NCBI GenBank assembly: GCA_028687205.1
Contig: JAQUAP010000001.1
Location: 1-64,000 of the forward strand
Direction: 5' to 3'
Length of the DNA: 64,000 nt
Origin: Candidatus Omnitrophota bacterium
GTDB taxonomy: Bacteria; Omnitrophota; Gorgyraeia; Gygaellales; Profunditerraquicolaceae
The notes beneath the pieces were generated by a model. That model saw only the letters and a list, made by a program, of their open reading frames with translations, was not told the DNA's origin and did no database searches. Shown in pieces: positions 8,379 through 16,051 of this stretch. The position numbers were made by a program, and so were the translations under genes. Each line of letters starts with the position of its first letter. The first letter of the stretch is position 1.

Positions 8379-10182
8379 AGCCAAAAGTACAATTAAAAAG
8401 TTAAAATTCTGCATTTTAACTTGCGGTTTTACGTTTTACGTTTTAATTTTTGCGTTTAATGGTTTTGCCCAGCAGGGCGATGACCTTGAATACACCCTGG
8501 ATGTTGCCTCAAGCACCGCCCCTACCCCCAAAATATTTAAGCCCAATATGGATTTAAGCGGCCGCGGTTTCCATCAGGAAGACAACTGGCCGCAAGGCCT
8601 GGCTGCAAAAGAGACGCTGGAGGCCTGGCAAAAAGATATCGGGTTTAATGGTTTTTACCGCCTGCAATATAACCTCTGGGATATCAGCCAGCCGTCGAAA
8701 GATAAGGGGGCTAAAGAGAAGCTCCTTGCCAACTATGCAAATATTATCAAAAGCATAAGCGAGGCAGGCGGCGTAGTGATACTGGATATATTCGGCACAC
8801 CCGCAGGCATGGGGAGGATTTTAGACAAAAAAACCGCGCCGGTGAATATGGAGGCATTTAAAGGACTGGTCAAGGGCACCATGAAAGATTTGAGCTGCGA
8901 CAAAAAATACAATATCTGGTATGAAGTATGGAACGCGCCGGATTTAGAGAATTTCTTTTTAGGCAGGCAGCAGGATTATTTTAACCTTTACCGGCTGGTA
9001 AGCGAAAGCGCCAGGGAGCTGGAGGCGCAGTATAAGGTGCGCATACCCGTCGGCGCTCCGAGCGCAAGCTCCTGGTTCCGCCACCTTGAGGCCAACACCA
9101 TTTTTACGCCCGAGGCCAGCCTGATTTACAAATTAATTAAATTTTGCTACCAGAACCATCTCAGCCTTAATTTTATCAGCTGGCACGGTTTTTCTACCGA
9201 TCCTAAAATCGAAAAAGAAAATACCATTTATAATAAAAGCTCCATCGATTTAGTGCGTGACTGGCTTTCGTATTTTAGCTTTGACCGCAATACCCCTTTA
9301 ATCGTGGATGAATGGAATTATGACCGCGACGCCAATCTCCTGCCGGAACGCAAAGAAAAAGCTTATATCGCATCCAGCTATATACCCGCCCGTATAAAAA
9401 ATATGCATGAGGCCGGGTTAGATAATCAGGTTTATTTTTGTTTAGAGGATTTCCAGAATAATCCCGAAGGGGTAACCCGGAATGTGGGGGTTTTTTATTT
9501 TGACACCCGGCACGCCCAGGATAAGGGCCTGCCCAAGGCAACCTATAACGCCTTCAGGATGCTTAAGGAGTTGGGCCCGGAGATGTTTGCGTTTAAGCTT
9601 GACGATGAATTTGCCGGGGTCCTGGCAACCAGGTCAGAGGATAAAATAACCCTGTTGGTTTACAATTATATTGACCCGGAGATAGTCAAGGATTTACTGG
9701 CGGAAAATATCGCCGGGCTTAATCCCGCGGAGAGAAAATTCCTGCTTGGCGTCATCCGTTCTGACCAGTTATTTAAAATTATGGCGCAGCATGAGGATGT
9801 AAATTTATTGCCTACCACTAATAAAGTCAAGTCTTTGCTGAAAAATGCCCAGGAGCTTAATGACAAGGCCGAACATTTTAAATCCGCTAAGCGCAAGCTA
9901 AAGATTAGCTTAAAAAATATTAAGGGCAATTATTCCTATAGCCGTTTTACGGTGGATAATTCCTGCGGCCTGAACTGCGGTTTTAAACCTGCCGCGGAAA
10001 AAGAGACCGGCACCCAGGATGCTTATCAGGAAGAACTGACTTTAAATCCATATTCGCTTAACCTCATTATATTGAAGAAAAAACCGGAGCCGCCTAAGGT
10101 AGAAGCGGTTCAGCCAGAGCCTCTTAAGCCGGAACCGCCTAAAGGAGAGGCTGCCAAGGACGCTAATGCCGCAGGAATTTAA
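8371..10182 (+). CDS. Secreted glycoside hydrolase family 39-like protein lacking the acid/base glutamate
   Basis: 603 residues with an N-terminal signal peptide (hydrophobic stretch about 14-33, FNGFAQQG cleavage region). The body has the GH39/clan GH-A (beta/alpha)8 pattern: GFNGFYRLQYN..., VVILDIFGTPAGM, YEVWNAPDLENFFLGRQ, SLNFISWHGF and PLIVDEWNYDRD. The last supplies the expected nucleophile Glu. In active GH39 enzymes the acid/base motif is WNEP; here it reads WNAP (codon gcg), so ordinary retaining hydrolysis is doubtful. The C-terminus (about 540-603) is a Pro/Glu/Lys-rich tail. It overlaps xseA by 17 nt. It may be a carbohydrate-binding pseudoenzyme, or use another residue. Fold confident, activity uncertain. 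Confidence 0.75.
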   Translation: MHKAKSTIKKLKFCILTCGFTFYVLIFAFNGFAQQGDDLEYTLDVASSTAPTPKIFKPNMDLSGRGFHQEDNWPQGLAAKETLEAWQKDIGFNGFYRLQYNLWDISQPSKDKGAKEKLLANYANIIKSISEAGGVVILDIFGTPAGMGRILDKKTAPVNMEAFKGLVKGTMKDLSCDKKYNIWYEVWNAPDLENFFLGRQQDYFNLYRLVSESARELEAQYKVRIPVGAPSASSWFRHLEANTIFTPEASLIYKLIKFCYQNHLSLNFISWHGFSTDPKIEKENTIYNKSSIDLVRDWLSYFSFDRNTPLIVDEWNYDRDANLLPERKEKAYIASSYIPARIKNMHEAGLDNQVYFCLEDFQNNPEGVTRNVGVFYFDTRHAQDKGLPKATYNAFRMLKELGPEMFAFKLDDEFAGVLATRSEDKITLLVYNYIDPEIVKDLLAENIAGLNPAERKFLLGVIRSDQLFKIMAQHEDVNLLPTTNKVKSLLKNAQELNDKAEHFKSAKRKLKISLKNIKGNYSYSRFTVDNSCGLNCGFKPAAEKETGTQDAYQEELTLNPYSLNLIILKKKPEPPKVEAVQPEPLKPEPPKGEAAKDANAAGI

Positions 10183-11392
10183 ACATATCTATACCGTTTC
10201 CCAGATTACCCAAGAGATAAAAGTTATCTTTGAGAATACTTTCGGTAACGGGGTCTGGGTGGAAGGAGAAATTTCTAACTTTAAAGCGCACCCCTCAGGG
10301 CATTTTTATTTTTCGCTTAAAGATAGCGCAGCGATTTTAGGTGCCGTAATGTTCGCGCGCGCTAACCGGGAATTGAAATTTAAGCTACAGGACGGGCTGA
10401 AAGTAATCTGTTTTGGTAGAATCGATGTTTATGGCCCACACGGTAAATACCAGATAGTTGTTGAGAAAATAGAACCTAAGGGCATTGGTGCGCGCCAACT
10501 GGCCTTTGAGCAGCTCAAGGAAAAACTTTTAAAAGAGGGCCTGTTTGATGCTGCTCGTAAAAAGCCGTTGCCGCTCATGCCTTTTCGCGTAGGAATAGTT
10601 ACCTCCGGCGCCGGCGCAGCCATCCGCGATATTTTAGGCATACTGAAAAAAGGCTCACCCTGCACAGACGTGGTCATTCGCTCTGTGCGCGTGCAGGGCG
10701 AAGGAGCGGCAGGGGAGATCGCTCAAGGCATAGAAGACTTAAATCAATTTAATAAGGTTGAGCTGATTATTGTCAGCCGCGGAGGAGGAAGCACCGAAGA
10801 CCTCTGGGCGTTTAATGAAGAAGTAGTGGCCAGGGCAGTGTATAACTCCAGGCTGCCGGTTATCTCCGCGGTGGGGCACCAGATTAATATCAGCCTCTGC
10901 GATTTAGTGGCGGATTGTTTTGTCGAGACCCCTACTGCCGCAGCTAAAATAATCGTGGATAAGAAGAATGCTTTACTGGCCGAGCTCGACAGCCTAAAAC
11001 ACGAATTAGGATTTTCTATCTCCGATATCCTGAGCAGCCTCAAAAATAACCTTATCGCCTTACGCCACGCGATTAAAAGCCCGCTGGACCGGTTACAGGA
11101 AAAAGAGCAGCTGCTGGATGAACTGTTTTCAGGTTTAAATAATAATCTACGCCAATTTATGAATATTACCCGCGAGCGGGTTAAGGCATTGATCCACCGG
11201 TTGGATGCGCTTAGCCCTTTGGCGGTTTTATCCCGCGGGTACAGCTTGAGTATGTTGGCGGCAGACGGCTCGGTAATTAAAGACGCGGATAAGGTCAAGC
11301 GCGGAGATAAGGTGAAAACCATTTTAAGCGCCGGCGCCTTTGTCAGTTCAGTCGAGGAGGTTATAAAAGATGAAAGAAAAACAATCGTTTGA
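10166..11392 (+). CDS. xseA: Exodeoxyribonuclease VII large subunit
   Basis: 408-residue XseA. It has an N-terminal OB-fold (VWVEGEISNFKAHPSGHFYFSLKD), the catalytic domain with VGIVTSGAGAAIRDIL and IIVSRGGGSTEDLWAFNEE (about 200-220), SAVGHQ, and a coiled-coil C-terminal region ending in LSRGYSL. With XseB it degrades single-stranded DNA to oligonucleotides. It overlaps the 3' end of the preceding gene and the 5' end of xseB (23 nt), so the xse genes are translationally coupled. Confidence 0.96.
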   Translation: MPQEFKHIYTVSQITQEIKVIFENTFGNGVWVEGEISNFKAHPSGHFYFSLKDSAAILGAVMFARANRELKFKLQDGLKVICFGRIDVYGPHGKYQIVVEKIEPKGIGARQLAFEQLKEKLLKEGLFDAARKKPLPLMPFRVGIVTSGAGAAIRDILGILKKGSPCTDVVIRSVRVQGEGAAGEIAQGIEDLNQFNKVELIIVSRGGGSTEDLWAFNEEVVARAVYNSRLPVISAVGHQINISLCDLVADCFVETPTAAAKIIVDKKNALLAELDSLKHELGFSISDILSSLKNNLIALRHAIKSPLDRLQEKEQLLDELFSGLNNNLRQFMNITRERVKALIHRLDALSPLAVLSRGYSLSMLAADGSVIKDADKVKRGDKVKTILSAGAFVSSVEEVIKDERKTIV

Positions 11393-11609
11393 GGAGGATT
11401 TAAAGAAATTACAGAAGATTGTGGAGGAACTCTCCGCAGGTAAGCTTACCCTGGGCGAATCGCTTAAAAAATATGAAGAAGGGATTCGGCTTGCTGAAAG
11501 CTGCTCTAAAGAATTAGAAGGGGCGGAGCGCAAAGTAGAGGCCTTGATGAAAAAAGACGGAAAATATGCGCTTGAGAAATTTGCAGAGGATGCGCCGGAA
11601 AAGGATTAG
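11370..11609 (+). CDS. xseB: Exodeoxyribonuclease VII small subunit
   Basis: 79-residue helical XseB, usual length. Characteristic stretch: FEEDLKKLQKIVEELSAGKLTLGESLKKYEEG with LEGAERKVE after it. A GAGGAGG ribosome site lies inside the xseA coding end. It binds XseA to form active exonuclease VII. Two bases separate it from dxs, so xseA-xseB-dxs form one operon, a common bacterial order. Confidence 0.95.
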   Translation: MKEKQSFEEDLKKLQKIVEELSAGKLTLGESLKKYEEGIRLAESCSKELEGAERKVEALMKKDGKYALEKFAEDAPEKD

Positions 11610-11611
11610 TA

Positions 11612-13474
11612 ATGTTATTGGACGGGATTAATTCACCGCAGGATTTAAAGAAGCTCAAAATCGAGGAGCTACCCAGGCTTGCCGTAGAGATACGCCAGAG
11701 GATGACCGAGGTCGTCGCCGTGCGCGGCGGCCACCTTGCTTCAAGTTTAGGCGCGGTAGAGTTGATCATCGCCCTGCATTATTGTTTAAACGCGCCCAGT
11801 GACAAGATTATTTTTGATGTCGGGCACCAGGCTTACGCGCACAAAATATTAACCGGAAGAAATAAGGAATTCTCAACCCTTAGGGCTTATCAGGGCATAT
11901 CCGGTTTCCCCTCCAAGGATGAATCGGTTTATGATTGTTTCACTACCGGCCATTCTTCAAATGCGGTATCTTTGGCTTTAGGATTAGCCTGTGCCAGGGA
12001 CAGGCTTACGCCTGACGAACATTTTAAGGTTGTCGCGGTAATCGGAGACGGCTCTTTAAGCGGAGGGTTATGTTTTGAGGGCTTGAATAATGCCGGCCAC
12101 TTTAAAAAAGATATGCTGGTTGTCTTAAACACCAATGAACTGAGCATCTCCCCGAATGTCGGAGCAATCAGCAACTATTTGAATAAAATCATCTCCCTGC
12201 CGGTTTATAACCGTTTTAAGGAATCGCTGGAACATTTCCTGACTAAACGCGGAGAAAAAGGAAGCCGGGTTTTAAAGTTAGTCACTAAATTCGAGGAGAG
12301 CCTTAAAGGCCTGTTTATCCCGGGGATGTTATTTGAAGAGCTGGGTTTTCGTTATTTCGGCCCTCTGGACGGCCATAATCTGGAGCTGCTTATCCCGGCG
12401 GTTAAAAATGTCTTGAATATCAAAGGTCCGCGCATATTGCATGTCGTGACTAAAAAAGGCAAGGGTTATTTTGCCGCGGAAAATGAGCCGGTGAGGTTCC
12501 ACGGCACAGGTCCGTTTGATATCCAGACCGGCTTAAGCTTAACTAAGCCCGGAGCAGCCAAGACCTATACTGAAATTTTTAGCGGGAAATTAGTGGAGTT
12601 GGCAGCCAGAGATAATAAAATCGTCGCGATTACCGCTGCCATGCCTGAAGGGACAGGTCTGGATAAGTTTCATCAGCTTTTCGCGGATAGATTTTTTGAT
12701 GTCGGCATTGCCGAGGCCCACGCGGTTTGCTTTAGCGCCGGATTAGCCAAGGGCGGGCTGAAGCCGGTACTGGTTGTATATTCTACTTTTCTACAGCGCG
12801 CCTATGACCAGATTATTGAAGATATCGCCTTGCAGGAGCTGCCGGTCGTATTTTGCCTTGACCGCGCAGGGATTGTCGGAGAGGATGGCGCGACGCATCA
12901 GGGTATATTTGACTTAAGTTTCTTAAATACCGTCCCGAACCTGATGATCTTAGCGCCTAAAGACGGCCCGGAACTTGCAGCAATGCTTGAATTTGCTTTT
13001 ACCTGCGCCAGGCCCGTAGTCATAAGATATCCTAAAGGCCAAGCTCAAAACTTAGAAAGCGCAACGCATCCCATTGAATTAGGCAAGGCAGAAATTTTAA
13101 CCGAAGGGAAAAATTTTGCTATAATTGCTTTAGGGAGCATGGTTGCCCCGGCTTTAGAGGCGATAGAATCGCTTAAAAAGGAAAATTTATCCGGCACCCT
13201 GATCAATGCGCGCTTTGCCCGGCCGTTGGATAAAGACCTGATTCTTAGAGTAGCAAAGCAGCCCGGTTTTATTTTTAGCGTTGAAGAGGGGATTATCGAC
13301 GGAGGTTTTGGCAGCGCGGTCGAGGGTGTCTTAGGTAAGCCGGTAAACAAGATTGGCCTGCCGCGCTCCTTTATCAGCCATGGCAAAAGAGAATTGCTGC
13401 TGGATAAATACGGGTTGACTGCGCAGGGTATTGCGCATAAGATTAAATCAGTCCTTCGATGCGCCCCAGCTTAA
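11612..13474 (+). CDS. dxs: 1-deoxy-D-xylulose-5-phosphate synthase
   Basis: 620-residue thiamine-diphosphate enzyme that condenses pyruvate and glyceraldehyde 3-phosphate, the first step of the MEP isoprenoid pathway and a source for thiamine and pyridoxal. Seen: GGHLASSLGAVEL, DVGHQAYAHKILTGR, the ThDP motif VIGDGSLSGG...NTNE, GPLDGHN, HVVTKKGKGY, the transketolase pyrimidine domain (GIAEAHAV, STFLQRAYDQI, DRAGIVGEDGATHQG) and the C-terminal domain. The last residues (SVLRCAPA) are encoded inside a palindromic repeat (13449-13520), so the natural C-terminus may have been replaced. Confidence 0.96.
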   Translation: MLLDGINSPQDLKKLKIEELPRLAVEIRQRMTEVVAVRGGHLASSLGAVELIIALHYCLNAPSDKIIFDVGHQAYAHKILTGRNKEFSTLRAYQGISGFPSKDESVYDCFTTGHSSNAVSLALGLACARDRLTPDEHFKVVAVIGDGSLSGGLCFEGLNNAGHFKKDMLVVLNTNELSISPNVGAISNYLNKIISLPVYNRFKESLEHFLTKRGEKGSRVLKLVTKFEESLKGLFIPGMLFEELGFRYFGPLDGHNLELLIPAVKNVLNIKGPRILHVVTKKGKGYFAAENEPVRFHGTGPFDIQTGLSLTKPGAAKTYTEIFSGKLVELAARDNKIVAITAAMPEGTGLDKFHQLFADRFFDVGIAEAHAVCFSAGLAKGGLKPVLVVYSTFLQRAYDQIIEDIALQELPVVFCLDRAGIVGEDGATHQGIFDLSFLNTVPNLMILAPKDGPELAAMLEFAFTCARPVVIRYPKGQAQNLESATHPIELGKAEILTEGKNFAIIALGSMVAPALEAIESLKKENLSGTLINARFARPLDKDLILRVAKQPGFIFSVEEGIIDGGFGSAVEGVLGKPVNKIGLPRSFISHGKRELLLDKYGLTAQGIAHKIKSVLRCAPA

Positions 13475-13520
13475 AGTTTGGGGCTTGCTCAGGACTGATG
13501 GTGAGAGGAGTCGAACCACC
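13449..13520. repeat. Palindromic REP-like repeat overlapping the dxs stop
   Basis: Two hairpins in series. The first pairs CAGTCCT (13449-13455) with AGGACTG (13491-13497), with an inner GCCCCA/TGGGGC-type stem. The second pairs GGTG (13500-13503) with CACC (13517-13520). The wording (GTCCTTCGA ... CTCAGGACTGATGGTGAG ... GTCGAACCACC) resembles a dispersed intergenic palindrome common in environmental genomes. It supplies the last codons and stop of dxs and ends just before the ferredoxin start. Confidence 0.65.
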
Positions 13521-13526
13521 AGTAAT

Positions 13527-13730
13527 ATGCCCAGGATAACCATTAATAAAGATAAATGCAAGGGTTGCTTGCTCTGTGTCGGTGTCTGCCCGCAGGGCTT
13601 AATTGTTGCCGATAAGGAATTGAACGCGCGCGGGGCAAAGCCGGCAAAATTTAAGCTCGACGGCAAATGCCTGGGTTGCTGCCTGTGCGCGATGATCTGC
13701 CCGGATTGCTGTATTGAGGTATATAAGTGA
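13527..13730 (+). CDS. 2-oxoacid:ferredoxin oxidoreductase, ferredoxin-like delta subunit (2x 4Fe-4S)
   Basis: 67 residues with two clusters of Cys: CKGCLLCVGVCPQG and CLGCCLCAMICPDC, both C-x2-C-x2-C-x3-C, so two [4Fe-4S] centres passing electrons from the catalytic subunits. ATG 13527 is chosen because the longer reading frame from 13431 would translate the upstream palindromic repeat (residues such as RTDGERSRTTSN), which is not protein-like. The stop overlaps a possible GTG start of the alpha-subunit gene. Delta, alpha, beta, gamma order is typical of KorDABC/VorDABC complexes. Confidence 0.9.
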   Translation: MPRITINKDKCKGCLLCVGVCPQGLIVADKELNARGAKPAKFKLDGKCLGCCLCAMICPDCCIEVYK

Positions 13731-13731
13731 A

Positions 13732-13759
13732 GTCAAAAGTCAAAAGTCAAAAGTCAAAA
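13732..13759 (+). repeat. Four tandem copies of a 7-bp unit (GTCAAAA) at the alpha-subunit start
   Basis: Four exact GTCAAAA units lie between the delta-subunit stop and the ATG at 13766. The unit is not a multiple of three, so copy-number changes would shift any reading frame begun at GTG 13727. They would only alter spacing if translation begins at ATG 13766. Confidence 0.8.
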
Positions 13760-13765
13760 GTATTA

Positions 13766-14803
13766 ATGACCGGTAATGAGGCAATTGCCGAAGGGGCAAT
13801 CCAGGCCGGCTGCACTTTTTACGCGGGCTATCCCATTACTCCTCAAAACGAACTAACCGCTTATATGGCGAATCATATGCAAAAGAGCGGCGGCGTATTT
13901 ATCCAGGCTGAGGCAGAACTAGCGGCGATAAACATGGTTTTTGGCGCTGCGGCAGCAGGAGCGCGCGCGATGACTTCGTCATCCAGCCCGGGAATAAGCT
14001 TAAAACAGGAAGGGATTTCTTATATTGCCGGCGCAGAATTGCCGGCGGTAATCGCCAATGTGATGCGCGGCGGCCCGGGGTTAGGCAATATCGCTCCTGC
14101 CCAGTCTGATTATTTCCAGGCTACGCGTTCAGGAGGCCACGGGGATTATCATTGCCTGGTTTTAGCGCCGGCAAGCGTCCAGGAAAGCTACGACTTAACC
14201 TGCCTGGCATTTACCCTGGCGGATAAATACCGTTCCCCCGCCATCATCCTTAGCGACGGCCTGCTCGGCCAGATGATGGAGCCGTTGTTAGTCCGCAAAG
14301 AAGGAAAAATAGAATTACCTGCTAAGCCATGGGCCCTGACCGGTTGCACAGGCAGGCAGGCCAATGTTGTAAAATCATTTTATCTTAAAGAAGGAGACCT
14401 GGAGAAGTTAAATCTTAAATTGCAGAAAAAATATAAGGAGATACAGCAAAAAGAGCAGCGCTGGGAAGAGTTTTTCTTGACCGATGCTAAAGTTGCCTTG
14501 GTTGCCTATGGCACCATGGCCAGGATTGCCAGGAGCGCAGTCAAGGTTTTAAGGGAGAAAGGTAAAAAAGTCGGCTTGCTCAGGCCGCTCACCCTCTGGC
14601 CTTTTCCGAAGAAGGCATTTACCATGCCAAAAAAGAAATATTTAGTAATTGAAATGTCTTACGGCCAGATGTTGGAAGATGTGCAGCTGGCTCTCTGCGG
14701 CAAAGCCGGGGTTGAATTTTTAGGCCGCTCCGGAGGCGGGATACCTTCGGAACAGGAAATTATAGTTAAGGTCAATAAAATATACCATGGAAAAAATATA
14801 TAG
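13766..14803 (+). CDS. 2-oxoacid:ferredoxin oxidoreductase alpha subunit
   Basis: About 345 residues of the KorA/VorB type: MTGNEAIAEGAIQAGCTFYAGYPITPQNEL, then AEAELAAINMVFGAAAAGARAMTSSSSPG (pyrimidine-binding domain), GGPGLGNIAPAQSDYFQATRSGGHGDY, and a C-terminal domain with VAYGTMARIARSAV. With the beta, gamma and delta subunits it oxidises a 2-oxoacid plus CoA to acyl-CoA, CO2 and reduced ferredoxin. ATG 13766 is preferred to GTG 13727, because the extra 13 residues are just the translated 7-bp repeat. Substrate (2-oxoglutarate, branched-chain or other) cannot be fixed from sequence. It overlaps the beta gene by 17 nt. Confidence 0.92.
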   Translation: MTGNEAIAEGAIQAGCTFYAGYPITPQNELTAYMANHMQKSGGVFIQAEAELAAINMVFGAAAAGARAMTSSSSPGISLKQEGISYIAGAELPAVIANVMRGGPGLGNIAPAQSDYFQATRSGGHGDYHCLVLAPASVQESYDLTCLAFTLADKYRSPAIILSDGLLGQMMEPLLVRKEGKIELPAKPWALTGCTGRQANVVKSFYLKEGDLEKLNLKLQKKYKEIQQKEQRWEEFFLTDAKVALVAYGTMARIARSAVKVLREKGKKVGLLRPLTLWPFPKKAFTMPKKKYLVIEMSYGQMLEDVQLALCGKAGVEFLGRSGGGIPSEQEIIVKVNKIYHGKNI

Positions 14804-15515
14804 CCACCCTCGGTCATTGCGCGATCTATCAACGCATTACTGCCCGGGTTGCGGCCACGGCCTGGCACACCGCCTGATCGCCGAGGTAGTGGATGAGCTG
14901 GGCATAAGAGAGCGGGTGATCGCGATCGCTCCGGTCGGTTGCGCAGTAATCGCCTATGACTATTGGGATTTTGATTGTTCGGAAGCAGCGCATGGCCGGG
15001 CATTGGCAGTAGCAACCGGAATAAAAAGGGTCAGGCCGCAGAATATCGTTTTTACTTATCAGGGTGACGGAGACCTGGCAGCCATCGGCACTACCGAAAC
15101 AATCCATGCGGCTAACCGCGGAGAAAATGTAACGGTATTTTTCATTAATAATGCTGTTTACGGGATGACCGGCGGCCAAATGGCGCCGACTACTTTATTA
15201 AATCAAAAGACTTCTACTACCCCTGAAGGAAGAAACGCGCAATTCCAGGGTTATCCTTTAAAAATCTCTGAAATGTTAGCGCTCCTGCCGGGAGTCAAAT
15301 ACGTAGAGCGTGTTGCACTTGACTCGCCGCAGGATATTATCAAGGCTAAAAAGGCCATCAAAAAAGCACTGGTAAATCAGATGGAAGGAGTAGGCTTTTC
15401 TTTAGTTGAAATGCTCTCGCCTTGTCCGACCTACTGGGGCCTGTCCCCTAAAGCATCGCTGGACTGGATTAAAAATACTATGGTAAAAGAATTTCCTTTG
15501 GGAGTGATTAAATGA
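14787..15515 (+). CDS. 2-oxoacid:ferredoxin oxidoreductase beta subunit (ThDP-binding)
   Basis: 242 residues. Cys pair in HYCPGCGHGLAHRLIAE, AVGCAV-like APVGCAVIAYDY, and the ThDP/Mg motif GDGDLAAIGTTETIHAANRGENVTVFFINN (about 93-122) followed by YGMTGGQMAPTT. The partner of the alpha subunit, it holds the thiamine diphosphate where 2-oxoacid is decarboxylated. It starts inside the alpha gene and overlaps the gamma gene by 4 nt (ATGA), so the complex is translated as one coupled unit. Confidence 0.94.
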   Translation: MEKIYSHPRSLRDLSTHYCPGCGHGLAHRLIAEVVDELGIRERVIAIAPVGCAVIAYDYWDFDCSEAAHGRALAVATGIKRVRPQNIVFTYQGDGDLAAIGTTETIHAANRGENVTVFFINNAVYGMTGGQMAPTTLLNQKTSTTPEGRNAQFQGYPLKISEMLALLPGVKYVERVALDSPQDIIKAKKAIKKALVNQMEGVGFSLVEMLSPCPTYWGLSPKASLDWIKNTMVKEFPLGVIK

Positions 15516-16051
15516 CCGAGCGCATTATTATCGCCGGTAGCGGCGGCCAGGGCATTATGCTTTTAGGGAAAATTATCGCTGAGGCAGCTTTACTTCAAGG
15601 TAAATTCGTTACCTGGCTTCCTGCTTACGGGCCGGAGGTGCGCGGAGGCGCGGCGCATTGTATGATCATTATAGCGGATGATGAAATCGGCTCCCCTTTT
15701 ATTGATAAAGCGGACAGCTTGATTATTATGAACCAGCTTTCCCTGGTAAAATTCAAAAGCCGCCTGAAAAATAACGGCCTGATGATTATTAATAGTTCCC
15801 TCGCTAAATTAGATAACAAGCTTAAGTTCAAGGCGGCAGAGGGCAGGTGCACGGATATCGCCGAAGGCTTAGGCAACATTAAAGCAGCCAATGTTGTAGC
15901 CTTAGGGATGTATCTGGCAAGCAAGAAGATTATCAGCGTAGAAAATACGCTAGGCGTCATTAAAAAAATGGCGCCTCAGGATAAGCCCGAACTGCTTAAG
16001 GTTAACCTGGAGGCCCTAGAAAAAGGCAGGGAGCTTGTAAAAAATGGTTAG
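15512..16051 (+). CDS. 2-oxoacid:ferredoxin oxidoreductase gamma subunit
   Basis: 179 residues of the POR/KOR gamma family: ERIIIAGSGGQGIMLLGKIIAEAALLQGKFVTWLPAYGPEVRGGAAHCMIIIAD, with the CoA/gamma-fold glycine loop at the N-terminus. Final subunit of the delta-alpha-beta-gamma cluster. It overlaps gltX by 8 nt. Confidence 0.93.
   Translation: MTERIIIAGSGGQGIMLLGKIIAEAALLQGKFVTWLPAYGPEVRGGAAHCMIIIADDEIGSPFIDKADSLIIMNQLSLVKFKSRLKNNGLMIINSSLAKLDNKLKFKAAEGRCTDIAEGLGNIKAANVVALGMYLASKKIISVENTLGVIKKMAPQDKPELLKVNLEALEKGRELVKNG

Noticed and set aside
13498..13521. A tRNA T-arm remnant on the minus strand (GGTTCGACTCC)
   Set aside because: No acceptor or anticodon stems are present; it fits the second hairpin of the dispersed palindrome better.
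13431..13526. N-terminal extension of the ferredoxin-like subunit
   Set aside because: It would translate the palindromic repeat; ATG 13527 gives a standard two-cluster ferredoxin.
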